Counted from the first letter of the stretch, positions 19,246 to 29,070 are shown. The stretch: DNA of 64,000 nt from Bradyrhizobium sp. AZCC 1610 (GCF_036924515.1 NZ_JAZHRR010000001.1:3319001-3383000); one strand, 5' to 3'. Numbers and translations: made by a program. The notes: generated from the sequence alone by a model not told the origin.

Positions 19246-19277
19246 TTGCGGATTGAGACAGTCTTAAGCGGAAAGCT
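19246..19277. repeat. Direct repeat at glmU side of the insertion
   Basis: The counterpart of 9748-9779, 14 bp beyond the glmU stop codon. Same orientation, 31 of 32 bases identical. Confidence 0.85.
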
Positions 19278-19291
19278 CCACAAGCGCTGCG

Positions 19292-20650
19292 TCACCCCTC
19301 CTTCGGCTTCTTCGCCCGCATCTTCATCTCGCGATACCGCGCCGCCCCGCCCTCGCGGTTGCTCTGCGGACTGCGCTCCACGGCCATCGCGTCATCGGGC
19401 ACGTCCTTGGTGATGACGGAGCCCGAGCCGATATAGGCGCCGTTGCCGATTTTCACCGGGGCCACCAGCGACGAGTTGGTGCCGATGAAGGCGCCGGTGC
19501 CGATCGTGGTCTTGTGCTTGAAGAAGCCGTCGTAGTTGCAGGTGATGGTGCCGGCGCCGAGATTGGCGTTGGCGCCGACATGGGCGTCGCCGACATAGGA
19601 GAGATGGTTGACCTTGGCACCCGCCTCTAACGTCGCGGCCTTTGTCTCGACGAAATTGCCGATCCGAACGCCCTCGCCGAGCGAGGTGCCCGGGCGCAGG
19701 CGCGCATAGGGACCGACGGAGGCTTTCTTTCCGATCGAGGCCTGCACGATGTGCGAGAACGAATGGATCACCGCGCCGTCGGCGATGGTGACGCCGGGGC
19801 CGATCACCACGAACGGCTCGATGGTGACGTCGCTGCCGAAAATGGTATCGGCCGCGAGATAGATTGTCTCCGGCGCGATCAGCGTCACGCCGGCATCGAG
19901 GGCGGCCTTGCGCAGCCGCGCCTGCATTACCGCTTCGGCTTCGGCGAGCTGCGCCTTGTTGTTGATGCCGCGCACTTCGTCTTCGCTGGTTTCGATCACG
20001 ACGGCCTCCAATCCCATTTCCCTGACAATAGCGACGGCATCGACCAGATAATACTCGCCCTTGCTATTGGCGTTGCCGATCCGGTCGAGAATTTCCAGCG
20101 CGCGGTGGCCATCGAACGCCATCACGCCGGCATTGCACAGCGTCACCTTGCGCTCTTCTTGTGTCGCATCGGCATGTTCGCGGATCGCCATCAGGCGGTC
20201 GCCCTCGAGCAGCAGCCGGCCATAGCCGGTCGGATCCGCGGCACGGAAGCCGAGCACGGCAAGGGCCGCGCCTTTTTCCAGCGGCGCGCGCAGCCGCGCA
20301 AAAGTCTCAGCCGAAATCAGCGGCGTGTCGCCGAACACCACCAGCAAATCGTCGGCGCCGCGCGCGATCGCCGCGCGGGCGGCCAGCACGGCATGCGCGG
20401 TGCCGAGGCGCTCGGCCTGAATGAAGGTTGCCGCATCGGAGCGGATGCGCGCAACCTCGTCGGCGACCGCCTTGTGGTCCGGCCCGATCACGACCGCGAG
20501 CGAGGCGCCCTCGCCGTGCGGGGCCGCGTCCAGCACATGCGCGAGCAGCGACTGGCCGGCGACGGGGTGCAGCACCTTCGGCAGGGAGGATCGCATGCGC
20601 GTGCCCTCACCGGCCGCAAGCACGACAGTCAGGCTGGATCGAGCGGTCAT
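19292..20650 (-). CDS. glmU: Bifunctional GlcNAc-1-P uridyltransferase/GlcN-1-P acetyltransferase GlmU
   Basis: A 452-residue enzyme making UDP-GlcNAc from GlcN-1-P. The N-terminal nucleotidyltransferase has [19 protein letters not shown]. The C-terminal left-handed beta-helix shows hexapeptide repeats and the acetyltransferase segment [13 protein letters not shown]. Start [10 protein letters not shown]; a much longer in-frame upstream reading is spurious. With GlmS it forms the amino-sugar nucleotide branch; the two genes are separated by the insertion but remain in the same orientation. Confidence 0.97.
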   Translation of the reverse strand: MTARSSLTVVLAAGEGTRMRSSLPKVLHPVAGQSLLAHVLDAAPHGEGASLAVVIGPDHKAVADEVARIRSDAATFIQAERLGTAHAVLAARAAIARGADDLLVVFGDTPLISAETFARLRAPLEKGAALAVLGFRAADPTGYGRLLLEGDRLMAIREHADATQEERKVTLCNAGVMAFDGHRALEILDRIGNANSKGEYYLVDAVAIVREMGLEAVVIETSEDEVRGINNKAQLAEAEAVMQARLRKAALDAGVTLIAPETIYLAADTIFGSDVTIEPFVVIGPGVTIADGAVIHSFSHIVQASIGKKASVGPYARLRPGTSLGEGVRIGNFVETKAATLEAGAKVNHLSYVGDAHVGANANLGAGTITCNYDGFFKHKTTIGTGAFIGTNSSLVAPVKIGNGAYIGSGSVITKDVPDDAMAVERSPQSNREGGAARYREMKMRAKKPKEG

Positions 20651-20710
20651 TGTGGTCCTCAGAGTCTGACTCAAAAAGCAGCCAATGAAATCGAGCACTT
20701 TCAGTTGGCT

Positions 20711-20800
20711 CGTCATGCCCGGCCTTGTGCCGGGCATCCACGTGTTCATTCCCGTCGAGCAGGAAAGACGTGGATGGCCGGGACAAGCCCGGCCATGACG
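20711..20800. repeat. Intergenic nested palindrome (REP-like)
   Basis: A 90-bp structure with arms CGTCATGCCCGGC...GCCCGGCCATGACG and internal CCACGT/ACGTGG pairing. Same class as 3703-3776. It sits in the roughly 310-bp gap between the divergent glmU and the next gene; no other feature is evident in the gap. Confidence 0.75.
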
Positions 20801-20962
20801 GAAAGTATCGGGCGAACGGCTTTCCCGGCCGTCTTTAATTGTTTTCCCCCGGAGATCAAACCGATTCGCCGCCCCGAAAACGTCCGGATTCAAGTGGCCG
20901 GCGCTTTTCCTGTTAATGTTTGCCCCGTGATTCGGCGGGGCCTTGAGGAGGGCCAGGGGCGC

Positions 20963-22306
20963 TTGGCCAAAAAACCAGACCATCTCGCGGACTTCGAGGC
21001 GGATGACACCGGTGGCGTGCTGAGCAACCTGTTGGCCGAGGAAGACGAGCTTGACCGCCGCGCGCTGTGGCGGCTGGGGTCTTGGGGCGTCGGCGCGATC
21101 GCTGCGGTGATTCTGGCCGTGATGGCCAACCAGTCGTCGCTCGGATTGAAGCGGGAACAGGTCGCCGCCGCCGATCTGACGCGGCAGGCGCAGCAGGTCC
21201 AGCTGGTCGCCAGGGAAACCCAGAACGAGGCGCGGCGGCTTGCCGCCGCCATCGATACGCTCAATAGCGATCGCGACCGGCTGTATTCCCGGGTCACCGG
21301 TCTGGAACAGGGGCTCGACTCCGTCACCGGGGCCATCGCCCGGCAGGGTTCCGCTGCGGCTTTGCCGCCGGTGGCCAATGCGGAACCGCAGGCCGCCCAG
21401 AACCCGCAGCCGTCGCCAGCCGTAGCACCAGTAGCAACCACCCAACCCACGGCGCCCGCCGCCGGCAAATCCACCAGCGCCACCGCCGCGGAGCCCGGCC
21501 CGACGGCGGCTTCCTCCGTCGCAAAGGATGCCACGAAGACCGACGCCGCCAAAGCGGATAGCGCCAAGCCGGAAACCGGAAAGCCGGAAGCGGCAAAGGC
21601 CGACATCGCAAAAGCGGACACCGTCAAGCCGGAGCCCGCAAAACCGTCGCCTGCGACGCCGCTGATAGCTGCGCAGTCGATGATGGCCCCGCCCGATCCC
21701 GCCGCCGGCAAGCTGATCGAGCCGGGCAAGGCTCCCAACCCTGTCATCGCAAGCCCGATTCCTGACGTCGTGGCGTCGGCGCCATCGGCGACCGATGCGG
21801 AAGCCGACGATGACACTGCGCCAAAAGTCTCCCTGCAGCGAACCGAGTTCGGGGTCGACCTTGGCACCGCCAATTCGGTGAACGGCCTGCGCGCGCTGTG
21901 GCGCGGGCTGTTGAAATCGAGATCGAACGCCCCCCTGACGGCGTTGCGCCCGATCATCGTCATCAAGGAGAGCACCAATGGCCTCGGCATGCAGCTTCGC
22001 CTGGTCGCCGGTCCGCTGCACGACGCCGGCGCCGCCGCCAGGATCTGCGCCGTCCTGACCGAAAACAACCGCCCCTGCGAAACCACGATCTTCGACGGCC
22101 AGCGGCTGTCGTTGAAATCCGATGACCCGCCACCCACGGCTGCCAAGCCGCCCCCGCGCCGGCGTGACATCGCCAAGCGGGCGGCGGTGGTTGTCGAGGA
22201 GGCGCCGAGGAAACCGGAAGCGCCGCCACCGGCAGCGCAGACGACAACGCAGACGACAACGCAGTCGACATTGTCGTCCTTCTTCAACCGAAGAAGTTCG
22301 CAATAA
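20963..22306 (+). CDS. Membrane-anchored Ala/Pro/Lys-rich protein with a C-terminal SPOR-like domain
   Basis: A 447-residue protein. One membrane helix ([15 protein letters not shown], near residue 45) is followed by a coiled coil ([19 protein letters not shown]). Next comes a long low-complexity linker rich in AKxDxAKPE units, then a globular region ([18 protein letters not shown]...[18 protein letters not shown]) resembling SPOR-type peptidoglycan-binding domains. The start is most likely TTG at 20963 behind AGGGG; GTG at 20927 is the alternative. It is divergent from glmU. A cell-wall role is inferred only from the fold resemblance. Confidence 0.72.
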   Translation: MAKKPDHLADFEADDTGGVLSNLLAEEDELDRRALWRLGSWGVGAIAAVILAVMANQSSLGLKREQVAAADLTRQAQQVQLVARETQNEARRLAAAIDTLNSDRDRLYSRVTGLEQGLDSVTGAIARQGSAAALPPVANAEPQAAQNPQPSPAVAPVATTQPTAPAAGKSTSATAAEPGPTAASSVAKDATKTDAAKADSAKPETGKPEAAKADIAKADTVKPEPAKPSPATPLIAAQSMMAPPDPAAGKLIEPGKAPNPVIASPIPDVVASAPSATDAEADDDTAPKVSLQRTEFGVDLGTANSVNGLRALWRGLLKSRSNAPLTALRPIIVIKESTNGLGMQLRLVAGPLHDAGAAARICAVLTENNRPCETTIFDGQRLSLKSDDPPPTAAKPPPRRRDIAKRAAVVVEEAPRKPEAPPPAAQTTTQTTTQSTLSSFFNRRSSQ

Positions 22307-22403
22307 TCTTTTTGACTACAGCGTGTTACGCGGAATTTTTTATCCACCTTCTCACTGCAGGCGAACGCTTGTCCCGGCAGCCAATCCCGACCATATTGCG
22401 CCG

Positions 22404-22784
22404 ATGAAAAAATCCCCGTTCCGGCTTACGCCCTATCAAGTGCAATTCCTGTTGGTGGTCGGCTTCGTCACCGTCGGCTACGCGCTCTATCTGCGCTACC
22501 TCGCGGTCGAGTTCTCACCCGTTGCACTGGCCTGCGACGCCGGCCTGCAGACCATGCTGTGCAAGTCGCGGACGCTCGCCACCTATTTGTTCAAGAATTC
22601 GGTGTTCGGCATCACCGCGCTTGTGATCGCGACGCTTCACGTCATGCGGCCGTCAATCGTGCTGTTGACCGGCGGGCTGATCGCAGCGGGATTCGGGATC
22701 GTGCTCTACAATATCGCGCTGTCGGGAATTGCGATCGGCCTGCTCATTTTGGGATTTGCACGGCCCGCGCCCGCCACAGCGTGA
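22404..22784 (+). CDS. Small inner-membrane protein
   Basis: A 126-residue protein with four hydrophobic segments (near residues 13-32, 55-78, 80-100 and 102-118) and two cysteines (LACDAG, MLCKS) near the second segment. The layout recalls vitamin-K-reductase/DsbB-like small membrane proteins, but no CxxC is present and I do not assign it. Its 3' end overlaps the convergent ndvC-type gene by 41 bp. Confidence 0.7.
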   Translation: MKKSPFRLTPYQVQFLLVVGFVTVGYALYLRYLAVEFSPVALACDAGLQTMLCKSRTLATYLFKNSVFGITALVIATLHVMRPSIVLLTGGLIAAGFGIVLYNIALSGIAIGLLILGFARPAPATA

Positions 22785-24369
22785 GCGCCAGCAGCAGATA
22801 GAGGGCGCAGGTCCACATCGCCTGCCAGTTCTGGTTGCCCTCGTTGAATCCAATGAATAGCGCGGCTGCGACCAGCAGGCCGGCAAAAGCGGATTCGGCG
22901 ATCGGGCGCACGCCCTCTTTCGGCCGGTTGAGCAGCATCAAGGCCGCGAACGGCACCACCGCCATGGTCAATGAGGCGAACGGAAAATCGCGGTAGCGCG
23001 GATCGAACGTAAAGCCGAGCGCGGTTTCCGCCGCGATCAGCGTGGTGACAACGAGCACGAGACCCAAAAGCGCCGTCAGCACCGATTTGGTCCGGCCGCC
23101 GCGCGGTCCGAGCAGTTCGAGGAATGTCGGCAGCGACCGGCCCGACATCGCGGCGTTCGCGCACAGCATCGGTGACGCAATGGCGGCTGCCAGCAGCGCG
23201 CCCCATTGCAGCCAGCCGCCTGCCCCGTAGCTCTCGTAAAACATCTTGTCGGCGGCGACCCCGAGCAGCATGCCGGCGGTCGTCGCCGAGGTCCCGACCG
23301 CGATCCAGGAGGCCAGCCCGGGCTTCCACGGCCGCCGCCGCAGCGTCAGCCAGCCCGCCAGGAAGACGAAGGCGCTGAGCGCCATCCCGGATCCCATCTG
23401 CAGTTTCCAGAACGGATAATTGCTGATCGGCTCGCCGGGCGGATATTTCACCGCCCGCTGCGCGTCATCGATCAGGCCCCAATAGCCGCCGACCGTGCCC
23501 TCGAGCTGGCGCTTCCATGGCTGGTCATAGGCCTCGATCAGGTTGACGCGAAACTTTTCGCGCTTGGCGAGGTCGAGGATTTCGGACACCACGCGCGCCT
23601 GGTTGGTGCGCGACGGCAGCGCGCCCTCGCGCATCCTGCCCGCGCTCGGCCAGCCGGTTTCGCCGATCAGGATTTCCTTATTTGGAAACGCCACCGCCAT
23701 CCGCTTGCGGATATCGTCGACATGGCCGGCGGCGTGTTTGGCGCGCACCGGCATGTCTTCCCAGTACGGCAGGATGTGGATCGTGACGAAGTCGACGGCG
23801 TCGTAGACTTCACGGTTGCGCAGCCAGAATTCCCAGACATCGGCATAGGTGACCGGCACGGTGACCCGCGATTTCACCGAGCGGATATGGGCCGCAAGAT
23901 CCGACGTCGTCATCTCGCCGCGCAACAGCACCTCGTTGCCGACCACCAGCGCGGTAATGACACCTGGGTGTTCCTTGGTCAGCTCGACCGCAACCGAAAT
24001 CTGGGCGAGGTTCTTGATCCGGTTGCTTGAAAGCCAGATCCCCTGGATCACCTTCAACCCCACCTTGGCGGCCAGGGCCGGAACCTGATCGAGCCCGTTC
24101 TCGATCGAATAGGTCCGCACGCAGTCGGTGATCTTGGCGAGCTGCGCCAGATCCTGCGCGATCTGTTCAGGGAGGATTTGCGTGGTCGGAATCAGCGGCG
24201 TCTGGGCGCCGCGGAACGGCGCGTAAGAAACGCATTGCAGTTTTGCGTTGGGATCGATCGGCGCGCGCGCAAGCGTAATCGGCGTGGCCAGCCACCACCA
24301 AAGGGCCGCGATCATACCGAGCGATGAAAGGAGAAGCGCCAGCGGCGTACGAAGAGAAATCGGTTCCAT
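22744..24369 (-). CDS. ndvC: GH17-type beta-glucan synthesis protein (NdvC-like)
   Basis: A 541-residue membrane protein. The N-terminal helix is followed by a GH17-like TIM barrel (residues 40-330) with acid/base VVGNEVLL and nucleophile IGETGWPSAG, then about eight membrane helices. In B. japonicum ndvC is required for the beta-(1,6) linkages of cyclic beta-(1,3),(1,6)-glucans, which serve in osmoadaptation and symbiosis. It is divergent from the ndvD-like and ndvB genes, matching the known cluster. Both catalytic glutamates are intact. Assignment of the linkage rests on the described system, not on the sequence alone. Confidence 0.85.
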   Translation of the reverse strand: MEPISLRTPLALLLSSLGMIAALWWWLATPITLARAPIDPNAKLQCVSYAPFRGAQTPLIPTTQILPEQIAQDLAQLAKITDCVRTYSIENGLDQVPALAAKVGLKVIQGIWLSSNRIKNLAQISVAVELTKEHPGVITALVVGNEVLLRGEMTTSDLAAHIRSVKSRVTVPVTYADVWEFWLRNREVYDAVDFVTIHILPYWEDMPVRAKHAAGHVDDIRKRMAVAFPNKEILIGETGWPSAGRMREGALPSRTNQARVVSEILDLAKREKFRVNLIEAYDQPWKRQLEGTVGGYWGLIDDAQRAVKYPPGEPISNYPFWKLQMGSGMALSAFVFLAGWLTLRRRPWKPGLASWIAVGTSATTAGMLLGVAADKMFYESYGAGGWLQWGALLAAAIASPMLCANAAMSGRSLPTFLELLGPRGGRTKSVLTALLGLVLVVTTLIAAETALGFTFDPRYRDFPFASLTMAVVPFAALMLLNRPKEGVRPIAESAFAGLLVAAALFIGFNEGNQNWQAMWTCALYLLLALTLWRARAVQIPK

Positions 24370-24620
24370 CCTCCGGGCGGGGACCGTCGATTACCCGTTC
24401 ATCGGCGTTCTGCCAAGATGCATGGTGGCCCTATTGCGCCTCAGCCCCTGCGGCAGTTTCACCACCGCTATGATAAAGTTGTGACTTTGCTGGACAAAAT
24501 CTGAAATACCCGTCATGTGAATCGCCTGATATGTCCGCCGCATTGGGGACCTATTTGGGCGGCAACAAGCCAGATCACCACACCAGCCGCGCGCGCGGCT
24601 GGAAACTAATCGGGGAATGT

Positions 24621-25202
24621 ATGCGTCGACGGGTGCTTGATCCAAGAGTTGCGGTTTTGAGGCGCTTCGCCGCTGCCGGCCTGGCCCTCCTGATTGGATC
24701 GGCTGGAGCGTTTGCCCAGAGTGGCAGCCCGACCCCGCAGGATCAGTCCGGCAAGACGCCAGCCGACAAGGCCGCCGACGTCAACAAGGACAACCAGCGC
24801 AAGGCCGACGAATTCGTCGAGGCGGCTCAGGCCATCAACGGCCCGGGTGGAAACCCCGAATGCGTCTGGCTCGGCCGCCGGGTGGTTCGCCTGATGTGGC
24901 GCGACGACCTGGATACCGCGTTCCGGCACCTCGATCTCTATGACCGGTTCGGCTGCCCCGGCGGCCATGTCCAGGCGGCCTTCCGCTGCCTGACCCGCTT
25001 CGGCGGACAGATCGATCCCAAAGTGGCCGAAACCCTCGACAGCCGCATCCACGTCTGCTGGATCAATCCGGGCGCCCAGCCCCAAGCTGCCGCGGCAAGC
25101 CCCGCACCAGCGGCGCCTGCGACCGCCGGCAACGCGACGCCTGCGCCCGCCGCTTCGCCCTCGCCGGCTCCCGGCGCAGCACCTGCCTCGCCGGCAAAAT
25201 AG
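24621..25202 (+). CDS. ndvD: Exported protein of the cyclic beta-glucan cluster (NdvD-like)
   Basis: A 193-residue protein with a signal peptide (RRFAAAGLALLIGSAGAFAQ). A conserved-looking core has cysteines at NPECVWLGRR, RFGCPGG, FRCLTRF and HVCWINPG, and the C-terminus is an Ala/Pro-rich tail. It sits between ndvC and ndvB, the position reported for ndvD in B. japonicum, so the name is positional. The start MRRRVLD follows CGGGGAA. A periplasmic accessory role in cyclic glucan formation is inferred. Confidence 0.68.
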   Translation: MRRRVLDPRVAVLRRFAAAGLALLIGSAGAFAQSGSPTPQDQSGKTPADKAADVNKDNQRKADEFVEAAQAINGPGGNPECVWLGRRVVRLMWRDDLDTAFRHLDLYDRFGCPGGHVQAAFRCLTRFGGQIDPKVAETLDSRIHVCWINPGAQPQAAAASPAPAAPATAGNATPAPAASPSPAPGAAPASPAK

Positions 25203-25412
25203 ACGCCGGCATTCAGGATACGTTCAGCGGAACGATCCTATTTATCCGGCGTTTGGATTGGCCGCGAAAAGCGCCGTCCTTAAAAAAGTCATGGCGTCAT
25301 ACCAGTTGTGAAATCACAGGGCAGGACTATCCTTATGATGCCGCCGTGTCGGTCGAGCCCAGGGGACGGGTTCGCTTTCCTTAAATCGCAGCCCCGTATG
25401 GTTTAGCCCCCG

Positions 25413-28091
25413 ATGCGTGCCGTCGTCGCCGTTCTGCTGTTTGTGACCGCAGCTCACGCCGGGCTGTGGGGCCTGTTCCGGGAAAAGCAGGCGGCCCCTG
25501 ATTTCAGAGGCATTCTCCCAAGCGTCTCCTATGCACCGTTCGAGGGCAGCGCCCATCCGGACGTCGACAATATTCCGCAGATCGAAAAGATCCGCGCCGA
25601 CTTGAAGAAGCTGTCGACGATCACGCGCGCGATTCGTCTCTATTCTTCGACCGGTGGTGTCGAACTGGTGCCGCCGATCGCCGCAGAGTTCGGCCTGAAG
25701 GTCACCGTCGGCGCCTGGATCGACAAGAATTCCGATCGCAACAAGCGCGAGATCGAGGCGGCGATCACGCTGGCCAAGCGCAACAGCAACGTCAACGGCA
25801 TTGTCGTCGGCAACGAAACCATTTTCCGCGGCGAGCAGAAGATCGACGACCTGATCGAGCTGATCAAACAGGTCAAGAAATCCGTCAACGTCCCGGTGAC
25901 GACAGGCGAAATCTGGAACATCTGGCGCGACAATCCGGAACTGGCGTCCTCCGTCGATTTCATCGCCGCGCACGTGCTGCCCTATTGGGAAAACTTCACC
26001 TCCAAGCAGGCCGTCGATCAGGCGGTTGCGATGTTCCAGCTGCTGCGTGACCAGTTTCCCGGCAAGCGGATCGTGATTGCCGAATTCGGCTGGCCGAGCG
26101 CCGGCTATAATTTGAGAAACGCCGACCCCGGCCCCTTCGAGCAGGCCTCGGTGCTGCGCAATTTCGTCACCCGCGCCGAAGCCATCGGCATCGACTACAA
26201 CATCGTCGAGGCGATCGATCAGCCCTGGAAATTCTTCGAAGGCGGCGTCGGACCCTATTGGGGCATTCTCGATGCGTCCCGCGAACCGAAATTCGCGTGG
26301 ACCGGCCCGATCGCGAACGAGAACTACTGGAAGCTGGCTGCGATCGCGCTTCTGGTCGGCATCCTGATGTCGCTGCCGATCCTGCGGCTCGAGCAGCCGA
26401 CCATCATGCAGGCCCTGATGCTTTCAGCCGCGGCCAACGGCGTCGGCGCCTGGGCTTCCACCGTATTCGCCTACTGGGCCGGGCACTATTTCGTGTTCGG
26501 CTCGGCGTTTGCGTTGACGCTTGGCCTGATCCTGCTGGTGCCGCTGGTCCTGATCGCAATGGCGCGCATCGACGAAATCGCGGCGATCGCCTTCGGCCGC
26601 GGTCCGCGCCGGCTGATCACCAAGAGCGCTCCGCTGGCGCCAGCCACCATCGGCGAGAACGTCGTCTTCCCGAAGGTCTCGATTCACATCCCCGCCTATT
26701 TCGAGCCGGTCGAGATGCTGAAGCAGACCCTCGATGCGGTGTCGCGGCTCGACTACCCGAACTTCGAATGCGTCTGCATCATCAACAACACGCCCGATCC
26801 GGAATTCTGGCAGCCGATCCAGGACCACTGCCGCGCGCTTGGTGAGCGCTTCAAGTTCATCAACGCCGAGAAGGTGCAGGGCTTCAAGGCCGGCGCGCTG
26901 CGCATCGCCATGGAACGCACAGCGGCAGACGCCGAGATTATCGGCATCATCGATGCTGACTATGTCGTGCACCCGGACTGGCTGAAGGACCTCGTGCCCG
27001 TGTTTGCCGACCCACGGGTCGGCCTGGTGCAGGCGCCGCAGGAGCATCGGGACGGCGACCGCTCGCTGATGCACTACATCATGAACGGCGAATATGCCGG
27101 ATTCTTTGACATCGGCATGGTCCAGCGCAACGAACACAACTCGATCATCGTCCACGGCACGATGTGCCTGATCCGCCGTTCCGCAATGGACATGGCCGGC
27201 GGCTGGTCCAGCGACACCATCTGCGAGGACACCGATCTCGGCCTGACCATCCAGCAGCAGGGCTGGCTGACGCACTATACCAACGTCCGCTATGGCGAGG
27301 GTCTCCTGCCCGACACCTACGAAGCGTTCAAGAAGCAGCGCCACCGCTGGGCCTATGGCGGCTTCCAGATCGTCAAGAAGCACTGGCGGCGGTTTATGCC
27401 CGGTGCGAGCCGGCTGACACCGGACCAGCGCCGCGAATTTTCGCTCGGCTGGCTGAACTGGCTCGGCGCCGAAAGCCTCGGCGTGGTGGTGGCGATTCTC
27501 AACCTGATTTGGGTGCCGATCGTCGCCTTCGCCGACATCGCCATCCCCGATAAAATCCTGACACTGCCGATCATCGCCTCCTTCGTCGTCTCGCTGGTGC
27601 ATTTCATCGCGCTCTATCGCCTGCGGGTGAATATCAAGGCCGGCCAGATGTTGGGCGCCATGATCGCGGCGATGAGCGTGCAATGGACGGTGTCGCGCGC
27701 CGTGGCCCAGGGCCTGATCACCGAGCATCTCGCCTTCGCGCGCACCTCCAAGGGCGGTCTGTCGCGGATGTCGATCGAATTCCAGGCGTTCTGGGAAGCC
27801 GTGATCGGCGTGCTGCTGCTGGTCGGCGCCGCCGTGCTGATCGTGACGAACGGCTACAAGCAGGTGCACGAGATCTATGTCTTCGCGGGCGTGCTGGTGC
27901 TGCAAAGCCTGCCGTTCCTCGCGGCGGTCGCGATCGCGCTTTTGGAAAACTCCCGCACCAATTCCTTCGCGTTCTGGCGGAACAGCGCGGTGCGGACGGC
28001 GGAACTGATCGGGCTGCGCCCGGTCAGCCTGCCGACCGTCGGCAGCCAGTCCCAGCCGGTTGCGTCGGAAATTCGCCGCGAGGTGAACTGA
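25413..28091 (+). CDS. ndvB: Cyclic beta-1,3-glucan synthase (NdvB-like), GH17-GT2 fusion
   Basis: An 892-residue membrane enzyme. The N-terminal GH17-like domain (residues 35-300; VVGNETIF and IAEFGWPSAG) is followed by membrane helices. A GT2 domain (about 420-680) has IDADYVVHPDW as the D,D motif, CEDTDLG and QRHRWAYG, and further helices end the protein. Family enzymes polymerise UDP-glucose into beta-1,3-glucan in the inner membrane; the GH17 part is thought to do ring closure or branching. It lies downstream of the ndvD-like gene with a 210-bp gap. All key motifs are intact. Confidence 0.92.
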   Translation: MRAVVAVLLFVTAAHAGLWGLFREKQAAPDFRGILPSVSYAPFEGSAHPDVDNIPQIEKIRADLKKLSTITRAIRLYSSTGGVELVPPIAAEFGLKVTVGAWIDKNSDRNKREIEAAITLAKRNSNVNGIVVGNETIFRGEQKIDDLIELIKQVKKSVNVPVTTGEIWNIWRDNPELASSVDFIAAHVLPYWENFTSKQAVDQAVAMFQLLRDQFPGKRIVIAEFGWPSAGYNLRNADPGPFEQASVLRNFVTRAEAIGIDYNIVEAIDQPWKFFEGGVGPYWGILDASREPKFAWTGPIANENYWKLAAIALLVGILMSLPILRLEQPTIMQALMLSAAANGVGAWASTVFAYWAGHYFVFGSAFALTLGLILLVPLVLIAMARIDEIAAIAFGRGPRRLITKSAPLAPATIGENVVFPKVSIHIPAYFEPVEMLKQTLDAVSRLDYPNFECVCIINNTPDPEFWQPIQDHCRALGERFKFINAEKVQGFKAGALRIAMERTAADAEIIGIIDADYVVHPDWLKDLVPVFADPRVGLVQAPQEHRDGDRSLMHYIMNGEYAGFFDIGMVQRNEHNSIIVHGTMCLIRRSAMDMAGGWSSDTICEDTDLGLTIQQQGWLTHYTNVRYGEGLLPDTYEAFKKQRHRWAYGGFQIVKKHWRRFMPGASRLTPDQRREFSLGWLNWLGAESLGVVVAILNLIWVPIVAFADIAIPDKILTLPIIASFVVSLVHFIALYRLRVNIKAGQMLGAMIAAMSVQWTVSRAVAQGLITEHLAFARTSKGGLSRMSIEFQAFWEAVIGVLLLVGAAVLIVTNGYKQVHEIYVFAGVLVLQSLPFLAAVAIALLENSRTNSFAFWRNSAVRTAELIGLRPVSLPTVGSQSQPVASEIRREVN

Positions 28092-28236
28092 CGATGGATG
28101 AACAGGCCCCCTGTCGCTTCAACAAGCCGTGCTAAGCGCCACGGGCACAAAGAAAATTCGCCTTGCGCGACTGCCGCTTTTGTCGCGCCGGCACTATTGA
28201 CCCGCAGGGGCCCGCCCCCTACACAGCGCGGCAAGT

Positions 28237-28312
28237 GAGCGCGTAGCTCAGGCGGTAGAGCACGTGACTTTTAATCATGGGGTCGTGGGTTCGAGTCCCA
28301 CCGCGCTCACCA
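28237..28312 (+). tRNA. tRNA-Lys (TTT)
   Basis: A 76-nt cloverleaf. The acceptor stem GAGCGCG/CGCGCTC, D-stem GCTC, anticodon loop CTTTTAA with TTT at 28270-28272, T-arm GTGGGTTCGAGTCCCAC and an encoded CCA are all present. The 3' half from 28267 is the element attachment site; integration reconstituted a complete gene at this end. Confidence 0.97.
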
Positions 28313-28332
28313 AACGAAATCAAATACTTAGC
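28267..28332. repeat. attL core of the tRNA-Lys element
   Basis: 66 bp identical to 45576-45641. It runs from the tRNA anticodon arm through the CCA and 20 bp of flank. Bases on both sides differ between the copies, so the limits are exact. Confidence 0.96.
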
Positions 28333-28340
28333 AACAAAAT

Positions 28341-28368
28341 ACCGGCTTCAGAATAGAGCCGGTTTTTT
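28341..28368 (+). terminator. Terminator of tRNA-Lys supplied by the element
   Basis: ACCGGCT/AGCCGGT stem, nine-base loop and a T-run, beginning 9 bp beyond the attL core. The sequence after attR at 45642 lacks it, so the element brought its own terminator for the tRNA. Confidence 0.8.
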
Positions 28369-28372
28369 GTTG

Positions 28373-28390
28373 TGCACACACCCTGCACAC
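28373..28390. promoter_or_regulatory. Candidate integrase arm-type sites, left end
   Basis: Two direct TGCACAC units (28373-28379 and 28384-28390) spaced 11 bp apart near attL. The same heptamer clusters near attR. Arm-site function is inferred from position. Confidence 0.45.
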
Positions 28391-28408
28391 AAGCGGCGGG
28401 GGTCCGTC

Positions 28409-28501
28409 ATGGATGACGCGGACACCATCGGCGCCTTGCTGGCTGCGTTCCTGGTCGCGGGCATGTTCGCCGCTTCCATTTGGAAACCCGCCGGCAAGTA
28501 A
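28409..28501 (+). CDS. Putative 30-residue membrane peptide
   Basis: MDDADTIGALLAAFLVAGMF is an acidic start followed by one hydrophobic helix and a short basic end (KPAGK). A GGCGGGGG stretch precedes the ATG. A strong hairpin follows at 28535-28577. The size makes it tentative. Confidence 0.4.
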   Translation: MDDADTIGALLAAFLVAGMFAASIWKPAGK

Positions 28502-28534
28502 AGCAAAATGGCGGGATGTCAGACCGTGGGGGAA

Positions 28535-28577
28535 ACGGCTCTGGCGCGGGGCTGGGGGCTAAAAGCGCCAGAGCCGT
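28535..28577. terminator. Strong hairpin (13-bp perfect stem)
   Basis: ACGGCTCTGGCGC pairs perfectly with GCGCCAGAGCCGT across a 17-base loop. It separates the 30-residue peptide frame from minus-strand genes. It has no T-run on either side, so it may be a transcript end or a boundary structure. Confidence 0.5.
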
Positions 28578-28653
28578 CCCTCAAGATGCGCCCCTTCGAG
28601 CGCCGAATCATCATGCCGGGATAAAGCGGCAAAACCTTGAGAGCGTCCCAGCG

Positions 28654-28814
28654 TCATCGAGCGGCATGCCCGCTAGCCGACGCCATAGGGCTTGTCGGGT
28701 CCTTACCCTCTTTCTCGGGCGTGGGATCGCGGTCGGGCTTCTGGCCGGTCGCTTGTCGATGATCGACTTGGCAAGCTGGTTGGGGTCCCTAGGGCGCTTG
28801 GGGTGGCTTTTCAT
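28654..28814 (-). pseudogene. Frameshifted small accessory gene
   Basis: The frame opens MKSHPKRPRDPNQLAKSIID. A second frame then continues ATGQKPDRDPTPEKEGKDPT to a stop at 28654. The join fits a widespread small family (KRPRDPNQLAKxIVDIATG), and a single-base deletion after SIID explains it. The start overlaps the end of the upstream gene 28789-28992. Confidence 0.55.
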
Positions 28815-28992
28815 CGGAACATTCCATGCGAGCCTTTTGATAGGCGCAGATTTGTATCTTGCCGGTCCATCGGTCGAATCGGTGCGCCACCGTGGTGCTG
28901 ACGGGCGTCACCTCATACCGGAAAACAACCGCCATAGTCGCTGCGACGATGATGGCTCCCGCGAACACGGCCACTGCCACGGAGTTGTTCAT
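28789..28992 (-). CDS. Small single-pass membrane protein
   Basis: A 67-residue protein: MNNSVAVAVFAGAIIVAATM is a membrane helix, and the soluble part YEVTPV...RFDRWTGKIQICAY looks like a family I have seen in phage-derived islands (RLDRWTG). The start is chosen at MNNSV. It probably heads a short operon with the overlapping frameshifted gene. Confidence 0.6.
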   Translation of the reverse strand: MNNSVAVAVFAGAIIVAATMAVVFRYEVTPVSTTVAHRFDRWTGKIQICAYQKARMECSDEKPPQAP

Positions 28993-29070
28993 CCCGCCGA
29001 ATATGCGCTCCGGAGCACCCGTTTTCCAGCCCGGAAGTCTGCCACAATCAAACTGACCCGCTACCAAAAT

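Noticed and set aside
20890..22347. Long minus frame opposite the SPOR-like gene
   Set aside because: Its Ser/Ala/Thr-rich composition is the antisense of the Ala/Pro/Lys linker; the plus frame has a membrane helix, coiled coil and globular end.
24531..24620. Upstream in-frame extension of the ndvD-like gene
   Set aside because: The extra 30 residues would bury the signal peptide, and a ribosome site precedes the ATG at 24621.
28091..28236. Possible riboswitch or attenuator between ndvB and tRNA-Lys
   Set aside because: I could draw no stable conserved structure beyond ordinary GC-rich stems.
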